Assembly: GCA_050742455.1 (NCBI GenBank)
Contig: JBOGIG010000088.1
Span: forward strand, 1-33,550
Source of the DNA: JBOGIG01 sp050742455
GTDB taxonomy: Bacteria > Actinomycetota > Acidimicrobiia > Acidimicrobiales > JBOGIG01
Length of the DNA stretch: 33,550 nt
Direction: 5' to 3'
A program made the translations under genes and the position numbers. The notes beneath the pieces are model-generated. The model saw only the letters and a program-made list of their open reading frames with translations, ran no database searches and was not told the DNA's origin. This document shows positions 16,448-23,599 of the stretch, piece after piece. Positions within the stretch are counted from its first letter, which is position 1. Each line of letters starts with the position of its first letter.

Positions 16448-16568
16448 TAGCACCTAAGTTTGGACTGAAGGCCGTCTTCGGGTATGCCGATGTAACCGGT
16501 AAGGATTGCGTCGGAAGCTGAGGAAGCATGGCATCAGGGATCCCCCAACTTGGGTGTGCCGATGACCA
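16448..16568 (+). promoter_or_regulatory. Leader region between aroE and pilB
   Basis: This 121-nt gap is one of the larger ones in the first half of the window and probably holds the promoter and leader of pilB-pilT-pilC. Visible structure is limited. CCCAACTTGGG at 16544-16554 has 5-bp arms, GAAG/CTTC arms lie at 16467-16479, and the related strings TATGCCGATGT (16483-16493) and TGTGCCGATGA (16555-16565) are present. The second recurs exactly before pilT (18300-18310). No known riboswitch consensus could be fitted. Confidence 0.35.
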
Positions 16569-18299
16569 GTGAGAACCCATGACCCAAATCGTGCCATGAC
16601 CAGGAACAACCGCGGCTCGGGCGCCGACGAACTGGACCAGCTGGGCCCGGTGCTGGTGCAAGCCGGGGTGATTTCGGCCGAACAGTTGGATCGCGCCGAG
16701 GCCGAGCACCAGGCCACCCAAAAACCCCTGTCCCGCGTCTTGGTGGACAGTGGCGTTGCCCGCGAGGCTGATCTCATCGGCGCCCTGGCCAGCCGCATCG
16801 GCTTTCGCTATGTCGACTTGGGGGACTACCCCATCGATTCCTCGGCCGTTCTCCTCGTCCCCGATCAAATGGCCCGGCGCTTCGAGGCACTGCCCATCGG
16901 ATGGGAGGACGGGCGCTTGCTGGTGGCCATGACCGACCCCACCAACGTCTTTGCCATCGACGACATCGGCTCGATCAGCGGATATGAGATCCTCCCAGTC
17001 CTGACCGGCCAGAGCTCGCTGGCCGCGGCCATCGATCGTTTCTACCGCCTGGAGGGTGACGCCAAGTCCATCGGAGACCAGGCGGCCAGTGAGTTCGAAG
17101 AGGATGTCTTACTGTCGAAGGTGAGAGAGGTGGTGGAGGAGGCACCGATCGTCAAGCTCATCAACTTGATGATCACCCAGGCCATCAATGACCGGGCCTC
17201 GGACATCCACCTCGAACCGACCGAACGCGATCTGCGGGTGCGCTGTCGGATCGACGGAGTTCTGCACGAGACCATGCGACTGCAAAAGAGCATCCAGTCC
17301 GGTGTCATATCCCGGCTCAAGATCATGGCCGACATCAATATCGCCGAGCGTCGTGTACCCCAGGACGGCCGGGTCTCGGCCAACTTCGCCGGGCACAATG
17401 TGGACCTGCGGGTAGCCACCCTTCCCACCGTGTTCGGCGAGAAGGTCGTGATGCGTATCCTGGACAAGTCCAATGCCCTGCTCCGACTCAGCGAGTTGGG
17501 CTTCCTACCAGAGTCGATGGCCCGATACGAGAGTTCCTACTCCAAGCCCTACGGCACCGTCCTGGTCACCGGGCCCACCGGATCGGGCAAGTCGACCACC
17601 CTGTACGCCACATTGAACATCCTCAATCAGGATTCCAAGAACGTCATCACCGTCGAGGACCCCGTCGAGTACCGCATGGCCGGAATCAACCAGGTCCAGG
17701 TCAACGTCAAAGCCGGGCTGACTTTCGCTGCCGCCCTCCGGTCGATCCTACGCTCGGACCCCGACATCGTCCTTGTCGGCGAGATCCGCGACAAGGAGAC
17801 TGCCACCATCGCAGTGGAGGCCGCCCTGACCGGTCACTTGGTCCTTTCCACCCTGCACACCAACGACGCCACCAGCACTCCGACCCGCCTCATCGAGATG
17901 GGAGTCGAGCCCTTCTTGGTGGCCAGTGCCCTTGACTGTATCGTCGCCCAGCGGCTGGCCCGTCGCCTGTGCGACCGTTGCAAGCAAGCCTATGCCCCCT
18001 CCATGTCCGACCTGAGCGGTCTGGGATGGGCCGACGACGTTGTGGACGGAGGGGAAGAGATCTTCCGCCCGGTGGGTTGTGCCACCTGCAGCCGAACCGG
18101 CTACCAAGGCAGATTTGCCATTCATGAAGTGCTCACGGTGAGTGAGGAGATCGAGCGCATGATCGTTGACCGGGAGCACTCCGAGGACATCAAGAAGATG
18201 GCTATAGCCCAGGGAATGTTGACGCTTCGCCAGACCGGGCTTTCCCACGTTCGACGCGGCGTCACTTCGGTGGAGGAGATCCTCAGGGTCGTGGCGTGA
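16569..18299 (+). CDS. pilB: Type IV pilus assembly ATPase PilB (GspE family)
   Basis: PilB is the hexameric cytoplasmic ATPase that drives pilus extension. The 576-residue product starts at GTG 16569; ATG 16596 (residue 10) is an equally plausible start, as neither has a good Shine-Dalgarno sequence. An MshEN-type N-terminal domain (about 25-165) holds two 24-residue motif copies with partly lost consensus positions. The GspE core has Walker A GPTGSGKSTT from residue 335 and an Asp box and Walker B in RSILRSDPDIVLVGEIRDKE. A C-terminal zinc site has two CxxC pairs (CDRC and CATC). The stop and the pilT start are in the same frame, 18 nt apart. Confidence 0.94.
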   Translation: MRTHDPNRAMTRNNRGSGADELDQLGPVLVQAGVISAEQLDRAEAEHQATQKPLSRVLVDSGVAREADLIGALASRIGFRYVDLGDYPIDSSAVLLVPDQMARRFEALPIGWEDGRLLVAMTDPTNVFAIDDIGSISGYEILPVLTGQSSLAAAIDRFYRLEGDAKSIGDQAASEFEEDVLLSKVREVVEEAPIVKLINLMITQAINDRASDIHLEPTERDLRVRCRIDGVLHETMRLQKSIQSGVISRLKIMADINIAERRVPQDGRVSANFAGHNVDLRVATLPTVFGEKVVMRILDKSNALLRLSELGFLPESMARYESSYSKPYGTVLVTGPTGSGKSTTLYATLNILNQDSKNVITVEDPVEYRMAGINQVQVNVKAGLTFAAALRSILRSDPDIVLVGEIRDKETATIAVEAALTGHLVLSTLHTNDATSTPTRLIEMGVEPFLVASALDCIVAQRLARRLCDRCKQAYAPSMSDLSGLGWADDVVDGGEEIFRPVGCATCSRTGYQGRFAIHEVLTVSEEIERMIVDREHSEDIKKMAIAQGMLTLRQTGLSHVRRGVTSVEEILRVVA

Positions 18300-18317
18300 T
18301 GTGCCGATGATGCATGT

Positions 18318-19958
18318 GTGGCATCGTCATCGAGCCGTCTGGGCGAAATACTTGTCGAACGCAAGGTCATGTCACGTGACGACATCGCCGCCCTGTTGGC
18401 CCGGGAGGCGTCCGAAGGGGTCAACTTCGCCAAGACCCTCATGGCCGAGCGGTGGGTCAGTGAGTCGGACCTGATCGGCGCGATAGCCCACCAGCACGGA
18501 TTCGGTTTTTTCGACTTCGCCGGGGACATCCCCAATCCCGCCTTTAGGGATATGTTGGCGCCGGTCGACGCCCACCGCCTGAACTGCCTGGTGGTCGAGA
18601 TGGACGGGGATGAGCTGGTAGTGGCAATGGGGGACCCGTCCGACCAGTCGATTCGAGCCGAGGTGTCCCGACTGACCGGCCTGGCCGTGCGCCCGGTGGC
18701 TGCCGTAGCGGCCGACCTGCGCCAGGCCATAATCCTCGCCGTCGGCGAACCGAACAGCGGAAGGGAGGCCGGGTCCGGCGCCGAGACCGCTGGACCCGGC
18801 AGTGCCCATTCTCCCGCTGGCGCTTCGTCGGCGGCGGGTTCTTCGACCTTGCCGGCCGGAGGTGAGGGTCAGGATCGGTCACTTGAGCCCGGCAGCGAAC
18901 TTCATGTGAACGAACTTCTCCAAGTCTTGGTGGAGACCAAGGGTTCTGACCTCCACCTCACCACTGGCATCCAACCCTGCATCAGGATCGACGGCCACCT
19001 GCGGCCCTTGCTCGAATACCCGGTCTTGAACGGTTCGGAGACCCGGCGGCTCATATTCGGAGTGCTCACGCAGCGCCAGAGGGAAAAGTTCGAAGCCGAG
19101 CTGGAATTGGACACCTCTCACGCCGTGCCCGGGGTCGGCCGCTTCCGGGTGAATGTCTTCCTCCAGCGCGACAGCGTGGGCGCGGTCATGCGGGCCATTC
19201 CCTATGAAGTTGTGCCGCTCAAGCAGTTGGGCCTGCCTGATGCCGTCGGCGGCCTGGCCGAGCTACCCCGGGGGCTGGTACTGGTCACGGGGCCCACCGG
19301 GTCGGGCAAGTCCACCACCCTGGCTTCCCTGGTGGACGTCGTCAACTCGACCAAGGGGGTCCACATCATGACGGTGGAAGACCCCATCGAGTTCCTCCAC
19401 ACCCACAAGATGGCGGTCATCAACCAGAGGGAGGTGGGGGAGGACACCACCTCTTTCGCCCAGGCCCTGAAACACGTCCTGCGTCAGGATCCCGACGTCA
19501 TCCTGGTGGGCGAGATGCGGGACCTCGACACCATCTCGACCGCCCTTACTGCGGCCGAGACCGGTCACTTGGTCTTCGCCACCCTGCATACCCAGGATGC
19601 CCCGCAGTCGGTTGACCGGGTCATCGACGTCTTCCCGGCCCACCAGCAACAACAGGTCAGGGTACAGCTGGCCTCGGCACTACAGGGCATCGTGACCCAG
19701 CAACTTGTGCCTTCGGCCGCCGGGCGGGGCCGCTCGGTGGCCTGCGAAGTGCTCATTGCCACTCCCGCCGTGCGCAACCTCATCAGAGAAGGCAAGACCC
19801 ACCAGATCTATTCGGCCATGCAGGCGGGCGGCAAGTACGGGATGCAGACCATGGATATGTCACTGGCCGCGTTGATCAAGGCCGGAGCGATCACGATGGA
19901 AGCAGCCCGCGAGCGTTGCGCCGACCCCGAGGACCTCAAGCGCCTGGTGGCCTCGTAG
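18318..19958 (+). CDS. pilT: Type IV pilus retraction ATPase PilT with N-terminal MshEN-like domain
   Basis: PilT powers pilus retraction. The 546-residue product is about 190 residues longer than normal PilT (about 350). Residues 1-141 form an extra domain. It has two 24-residue MshEN-type motifs (7-30, beginning RLGEIL, and 36-59, ending AHQ) separated by exactly five residues, followed by a GspE_N-like half. A Gly/Ser/Ala/Pro linker covers 142-192. The PilT core begins near 195, with Walker A GPTGSGKSTT from 325, Walker B DPDVILVGEMRD at 391-402, and the PilT-specific AVRNLIREGKTHQI near the C-terminus. That last motif and the missing CxxC zinc site separate it from PilB. The start GTG 18318 follows TGTGCCGATGA; the stop overlaps pilC by 1 nt. 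Confidence 0.94.
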   Translation: MASSSSRLGEILVERKVMSRDDIAALLAREASEGVNFAKTLMAERWVSESDLIGAIAHQHGFGFFDFAGDIPNPAFRDMLAPVDAHRLNCLVVEMDGDELVVAMGDPSDQSIRAEVSRLTGLAVRPVAAVAADLRQAIILAVGEPNSGREAGSGAETAGPGSAHSPAGASSAAGSSTLPAGGEGQDRSLEPGSELHVNELLQVLVETKGSDLHLTTGIQPCIRIDGHLRPLLEYPVLNGSETRRLIFGVLTQRQREKFEAELELDTSHAVPGVGRFRVNVFLQRDSVGAVMRAIPYEVVPLKQLGLPDAVGGLAELPRGLVLVTGPTGSGKSTTLASLVDVVNSTKGVHIMTVEDPIEFLHTHKMAVINQREVGEDTTSFAQALKHVLRQDPDVILVGEMRDLDTISTALTAAETGHLVFATLHTQDAPQSVDRVIDVFPAHQQQQVRVQLASALQGIVTQQLVPSAAGRGRSVACEVLIATPAVRNLIREGKTHQIYSAMQAGGKYGMQTMDMSLAALIKAGAITMEAARERCADPEDLKRLVAS

Positions 19959-21178
19959 TGCCCGACACCTACACCTACAAGGTGCGTGACAGCACCGGCA
20001 AGGTCGTGCAAGGGGCATTGGATGCCGAGAGCCAGGGCCTGGTCGTCAACAAGCTGCGACAGATGGGATATGTGCCCCTGGCCGTGGACAAACAATCGGG
20101 ACCTGGCCTCAAGACCGAGATCAAGATCCCCGGCATCTCCGACCGGGTGAAGCAAAAGGAAGTGGCTGTCTTCTGCCGGCAATTTGCCACCATGGTCAAT
20201 TCGGGGCTCACGTTGTTGCGCTCTCTCAGCATCCTGGCCGAACAGACCGAGAATGCCGGTCTGGCCCGAGTGCTCAACCAGGTCCGCCAGGAGGTCGAGT
20301 CCGGGTCATCCCTGTCGATGGCCATGGGCCGCCATCCCAAGATCTTCAACCGGCTGTTCGTGGCCATGGTTCGCTCCGGCGAGACGTCGGGCGCCTTGGA
20401 TCAGGTGCTCTTGGAGTTGGCCTCGACCATCGAAAAGGCGGTCGAATTGCGCCGCAAGATCGTCTCCGCCATGACCTACCCGGTGGCCGTGCTGTGCCTG
20501 GTGCTGGTGATCCTCACCGCCATGCTCGTTTTCGTGGTACCCCAGTTCAAGTCGATATTTGCCAGCCTGGGCGGGAAGCTGCCCACGCCCACCCTCATCC
20601 TGATCGACGTGTCCAACGTCCTGGTCAAGTTCGCCCCCTTCGTGCTGGTGGCGGTGGTGGTGGGGGCTGTTACCTTCAGGTGGTGGATCAACACGCCTCC
20701 GGGTCGAGCGGTGTGGGACCGCTTCAAGCTGCGGGTGCCGCTCCTCGGCAACCTGGTACGCAAGACGGCGCTGGCCCGCTTTAGTCGTACCCTGGCCTCG
20801 CTCTTGTCCTCGGGAGTGCCCATCTTGGAGTCACTGGAGATCACCAAGGCCAGCGTGGGCAACACCGTGGTGGCCAACGCCATTTCCGACATGCAGGTGG
20901 GAGTGCGAGGAGGTGAGTCGCTGGCCAAGCGACTTCCCAATCATCCCGTCTACCCCCCGATGGTGTACCAGATGCTGGCCGTGGGCGAGGAGACCGGAGC
21001 CATCGACACCATGTTGAACAAGGTGGCCGAGTTCTTCGAACAAGAGATCGAGGCCGTGGTGGCCGCCCTCACCTCGCTGCTGGAGCCGTTGCTCATCGTG
21101 GTGCTGGGGGGCACGGTCGGAGCCATGGTCATCTCCTTGTACCTGCCCATGTTCAACGTGATCAAACTGATCAAGTAG
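19958..21178 (+). CDS. pilC: Type IV pilus inner-membrane platform protein PilC (GspF family)
   Basis: PilC is the membrane platform that couples the PilB/PilT motors to the growing pilus. From GTG 19958 (sharing one base with the pilT TAG) the product is 406 residues, the usual size. It has the characteristic N-terminal segment (YTYKVRDSTGKVVQGALDAE). Two T2SSF domains follow, one from about residue 68 (FCRQFATMVNSGLTLLRSL) and one from about 273 (RFSRTLASLLSSGVPILESL). Each is followed by hydrophobic helices, and the last helix ends in YLPMFNVIKLIK. No pilin or prepilin peptidase gene follows, which is unusual for this cluster. Confidence 0.95.
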   Translation: MPDTYTYKVRDSTGKVVQGALDAESQGLVVNKLRQMGYVPLAVDKQSGPGLKTEIKIPGISDRVKQKEVAVFCRQFATMVNSGLTLLRSLSILAEQTENAGLARVLNQVRQEVESGSSLSMAMGRHPKIFNRLFVAMVRSGETSGALDQVLLELASTIEKAVELRRKIVSAMTYPVAVLCLVLVILTAMLVFVVPQFKSIFASLGGKLPTPTLILIDVSNVLVKFAPFVLVAVVVGAVTFRWWINTPPGRAVWDRFKLRVPLLGNLVRKTALARFSRTLASLLSSGVPILESLEITKASVGNTVVANAISDMQVGVRGGESLAKRLPNHPVYPPMVYQMLAVGEETGAIDTMLNKVAEFFEQEIEAVVAALTSLLEPLLIVVLGGTVGAMVISLYLPMFNVIKLIK

Positions 21179-21341
21179 CAGCGGCCAGACGGCCCAATCG
21201 GAACGACGTCTCGTGGTTGGCCGCGCTTCACGCGACCGATCCGAACCCCGAGTGGCCGCCCGTTTCGCTCCCCTGCGAGCCGGTGTCGATCCACCCTTGA
21301 TGGGGGGCGACGATTATTTCTTAGCTGGCTGGAGTACCTTG

Positions 21342-21357
21342 CCAATTGCGCGATTGG
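21342..21357. promoter_or_regulatory. 16-bp near-perfect palindrome upstream of the Tat-signal gene
   Basis: CCAATTGCGCGATTGG is symmetrical except for one base pair (positions 6 and 11 of 16). It lies 33 bp before the ATG at 21391, in the 212-bp gap after pilC. This is a typical position for a dimeric regulator overlapping a promoter. No protein partner can be named; the site could also be a short hairpin. Confidence 0.4.
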
Positions 21358-21390
21358 TACACCGCTTCTCGCGTCGTACGGGAGGTACGA

Positions 21391-21669
21391 ATGGCTAACT
21401 TGACCCGACGGTCGTTCCTGGCCCAAGCATCGGCCGGAGCAGTAATTGCCGGGGCGGCAGTGACCGCCCCATCTCTTTTCACCGGGGCCCAGGCTTCTGC
21501 CAGCCCCCGCCCAACTGGTTCATCCGGACCCATCGCGACCACCGATGGCCCGGTAGTCGCGTACCTGAAAGACGCCAGCTCGGGCAATATTTCGATCCTG
21601 GTCGGCAGTCGGGAAATCCAGTACCAAGATCCCCATTTGGCTTCGGTACTCGCGGGCATGGCTCGGTGA
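21391..21669 (+). CDS. Small Tat-signal exported protein of unknown function
   Basis: A 92-residue protein with a clear twin-arginine signal at its N-terminus (NLTRRSFLAQASAGAVIAG, residues 3-21). An Ala-rich hydrophobic stretch follows, with probable cleavage around residues 30-40. The mature part is only about 50 residues and contains VVAYLKDASSGNISILVGSR and QYQDPHLASVLAGM. The start ATG is supported by GGGAGG at 21380-21385. I recognise similar small Tat proteins in other Actinobacteria but know of no assigned function. Tat export of so small a domain suggests it leaves the cell folded, perhaps with a cofactor or a partner. It precedes a DUF4331 gene that has no signal of its own. Confidence 0.8.
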   Translation: MANLTRRSFLAQASAGAVIAGAAVTAPSLFTGAQASASPRPTGSSGPIATTDGPVVAYLKDASSGNISILVGSREIQYQDPHLASVLAGMAR

Positions 21670-21768
21670 TGGGCACCATGTTCACGCCGCTCGTCGCGGC
21701 ACGTCCAGTCTTGGGCCGGACCATCTCCGCGCCGGCCCCCATCCCCACTATTGAATCCGAGGTGAGCT

Positions 21769-23166
21769 GTGTCATCGCATCGTGAAGCACCTGCAATCTC
21801 TATGGATCCGGCCGCTGACAGCAGCGACCTCTACGCCTTCGTCAGCCCCGACAATCCAGAAATGGTCACCATCCTGGCCAACTACGTCCCCCTCCAGGCC
21901 CCCGACGGCGGGCCCAACTTCAACGTGTTCGGCGACGACGTGCTCTATGAGATCCACATCGACAACACCGGGAGCGGCACACCGGCCATCACCTATCAGT
22001 TCCGGTTCACCACCACCATCACCAACCCCAATACATTCTTGTACAACACCGGACCCATCACGTCGCTGACCGACCCCAACTGGAACCGTCGCCAGAGCTA
22101 CAACGTCGTCAAGGTCGACGCCTCAGGCAAGTCGACAACGCTGGCCGAGGGGCTTTCCTGCCCGCCGTGCAACGTCGGCATCCGCTCCACGCCCAACTAC
22201 TCCAAGCTGTCGGCGGCTGCCACTTACCGCCTCTCTAGCGGCGAGATGGTCTTCGCCGGTCAGCGGGCCGAGGGATTCTTCGTCGATCTCGGGTCGATCT
22301 TCGACCTTGGTGCATTGCGTCCGTTTGAGAATCTGCACCTGATCCCATCGGCCGCGGCCGTGGGCGTCAACGCCTTGGCCGGGGTGAACGTCAACACCAT
22401 CGCCATCCAGGTGCCCGCCACCGCACTGACCCGGGACAACTCCCGGCCCACCAATGCGGCCGACAACCGTTCGGTCATTGGCGTGTACACCACGGCCAGC
22501 CGCCAGCAGGCCCGCATGTACGACACCAACGGCACGGGGGCAATCTCCAATGTCGGCCCCTTCGTGCAGGTGTCGCGCCTGTCGAACCCCCTCGTCAACG
22601 AGGTGGTGGTGCCCATGAGCAAGAAGGACTACTTCAACAGCCAGGCGCCGGTCAACGACAGCCAGTTCGCCGCCGCCGTTTTGCATCCCGAGTTGGCCGG
22701 ACTCCTGCCCGTGCTCTATCCGGGAGTGTTCCCCAACCTGGATGCCTACAACAAGGCGGGCAAACCCCGAAATGACCTGGTCGCCATCTTTGTGACGGGG
22801 ATTCCCTCGGGAATCATCCCCGGCTTCCAGAACACCCAGGGGGGAAGCGTGCTGGCCGAGGAGTTGCGCCTCAACATGGCCATCCCGCCCTCGTCCAACC
22901 CCAGCGCCTACGGACTGTTGGGCGGGGACTTGGCCGGCTTCCCCAACGGGCGCCGTCCGGAGGACGACGTGGTGGCCATCGAGCTTCGGGCCGTGGCTGG
23001 GGCCACGATCCCCTTGGTGGACAAGTCCTACACCCCGGACAAGGCGGCTGGGGCTCTGACCGACGGCACAGCTCCCAATCCAAGGGCGTTCCAGTCCACG
23101 TTCCCGTACTTGGCTGACCCCCACGACGGCTACGACAACCCGCCGGCGACGCCGCCCAACTCCTAG
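21769..23166 (+). CDS. DUF4331 family protein
   Basis: A 465-residue protein from GTG 21769, with AGGTG 4 nt upstream. The first residues after the start are SSHREAP, the hallmark of DUF4331 proteins. SSDLYAFVSPDNPEMVTILAN and a central GAL-xxF region follow, and the C-terminal part has DVVAIELRAVAG and FPYLADPHDGYDNPPA, also typical. The family is widespread in bacteria and often secreted; its function is not known to me. Here there is no signal peptide: the conserved domain starts at residue 2. The stop TAG (23164-23166) is followed in the same frame by another ORF without an obvious start codon. Confidence 0.9.
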   Translation: MSSHREAPAISMDPAADSSDLYAFVSPDNPEMVTILANYVPLQAPDGGPNFNVFGDDVLYEIHIDNTGSGTPAITYQFRFTTTITNPNTFLYNTGPITSLTDPNWNRRQSYNVVKVDASGKSTTLAEGLSCPPCNVGIRSTPNYSKLSAAATYRLSSGEMVFAGQRAEGFFVDLGSIFDLGALRPFENLHLIPSAAAVGVNALAGVNVNTIAIQVPATALTRDNSRPTNAADNRSVIGVYTTASRQQARMYDTNGTGAISNVGPFVQVSRLSNPLVNEVVVPMSKKDYFNSQAPVNDSQFAAAVLHPELAGLLPVLYPGVFPNLDAYNKAGKPRNDLVAIFVTGIPSGIIPGFQNTQGGSVLAEELRLNMAIPPSSNPSAYGLLGGDLAGFPNGRRPEDDVVAIELRAVAGATIPLVDKSYTPDKAAGALTDGTAPNPRAFQSTFPYLADPHDGYDNPPATPPNS

Positions 23167-23175
23167 GGGCACGCC

Positions 23176-23571
23176 ATCAACGACTTCTTGGTCCTAGACG
23201 TTGGTGGAGACGTCGGTGCTCTCCTGGTCTTGACCTCGGCCGAACTGGTCGAGGTCGAGATCGAGGTCAGCCCGACCAATGGCGCCGCCCGGATCCACAC
23301 TGTGGTGCATCCCCAGCGGCTGGTGGGAGGCGAGGTGGTGCACGCCGCCTTGTTCGCCCAGTTGACAGCCGGCGAATACACGTTTCCCGACTGGCCCGAG
23401 CGCCACCCGGGGACCGTCACCATAAAGGGGGGTGAGGTCACCGAGATCGACTGGCGTCACCTCCCCCTGGTGTCGTCACCCGACCAGTCGGGCCATCGAC
23501 ACCTCCATTCAAGCAACACCCCAACCTCACCCGGCCCCGCCCGGGCCGATTACACAGGAGTTCATCAATGA
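23176..23571 (+). CDS. Hypothetical protein ('VLDVGGDVGALL' type), start codon uncertain
   Basis: An open frame directly follows the DUF4331 stop codon in the same frame. It encodes INDFLVLDVGGDVGALLV, then a beta-rich stretch (VEVEIEVSP, HTVVHPQRLVGGEVVHAAL, AGEYTFPDWPE, VTIKGGEVTEIDWR) and a low-complexity end. I recall this general type from Actinobacteria, next to DUF4331 genes, with unknown function. There is no ATG or GTG in the expected place. TTG 23188 has no Shine-Dalgarno sequence; ATC 23176 has AGGGG 6 nt before it and would be a rare start. TAG readthrough is a third option. I give the ATC as the 5' limit; 23188 is the conservative start. The TGA overlaps a mini-ORF ATG (23568). 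Confidence 0.65.
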   Translation: MNDFLVLDVGGDVGALLVLTSAELVEVEIEVSPTNGAARIHTVVHPQRLVGGEVVHAALFAQLTAGEYTFPDWPERHPGTVTIKGGEVTEIDWRHLPLVSSPDQSGHRHLHSSNTPTSPGPARADYTGVHQ

Positions 23572-23599
23572 ACGATTCCACAGGAGTTCGGCAATGAAG
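23553..23599 (+). repeat. 26-bp tandem duplication of a ribosome-binding site and start codon
   Basis: CACAGGAGTTC followed by two variable bases and CAATGAA occurs at 23553-23571 and, two bases differing, at 23579-23597, with a period of 26 bp. Each copy contains AGGAG and an ATG 7-8 nt later. The period is not a multiple of three, so the two ATGs are in different frames. Only the second (23594) opens the long propeller frame. Confidence 0.9.
23568..23597 (+). other. Nine-codon mini-ORF linking two genes
   Basis: The first ATG of the duplicated start region opens a frame reading MNDSTGVRQ and stops at TGA 23595-23597. Its ATG overlaps the stop of the preceding gene (ATGA, 23568-23571), and its stop overlaps the propeller ATG (ATGA, 23594-23597). 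It has its own AGGAG. It may pass ribosomes on to the next gene, or may simply be a by-product of the 26-bp duplication. Confidence 0.4.

Noticed and set aside
16448..16568. Cyclic di-GMP (GEMM) riboswitch before pilB
   Set aside because: The invariant GCAAA and GACGCAAAGC strings of class I aptamers are absent; only a loose resemblance in a CTAA and a GCCGATG segment was seen.
21179..21390. ECF-sigma-type promoter (GGAAC...CGTC) for the DUF4331 cassette
   Set aside because: A GGAAC-like string occurs near 21200, but no partner at the right spacing and distance to the start was convincing.
23432..23593. N-terminal extension of the propeller protein
   Set aside because: It would bury the signal peptide and overlap the preceding gene; ATG 23594 has AGGAG and begins directly with a signal sequence.
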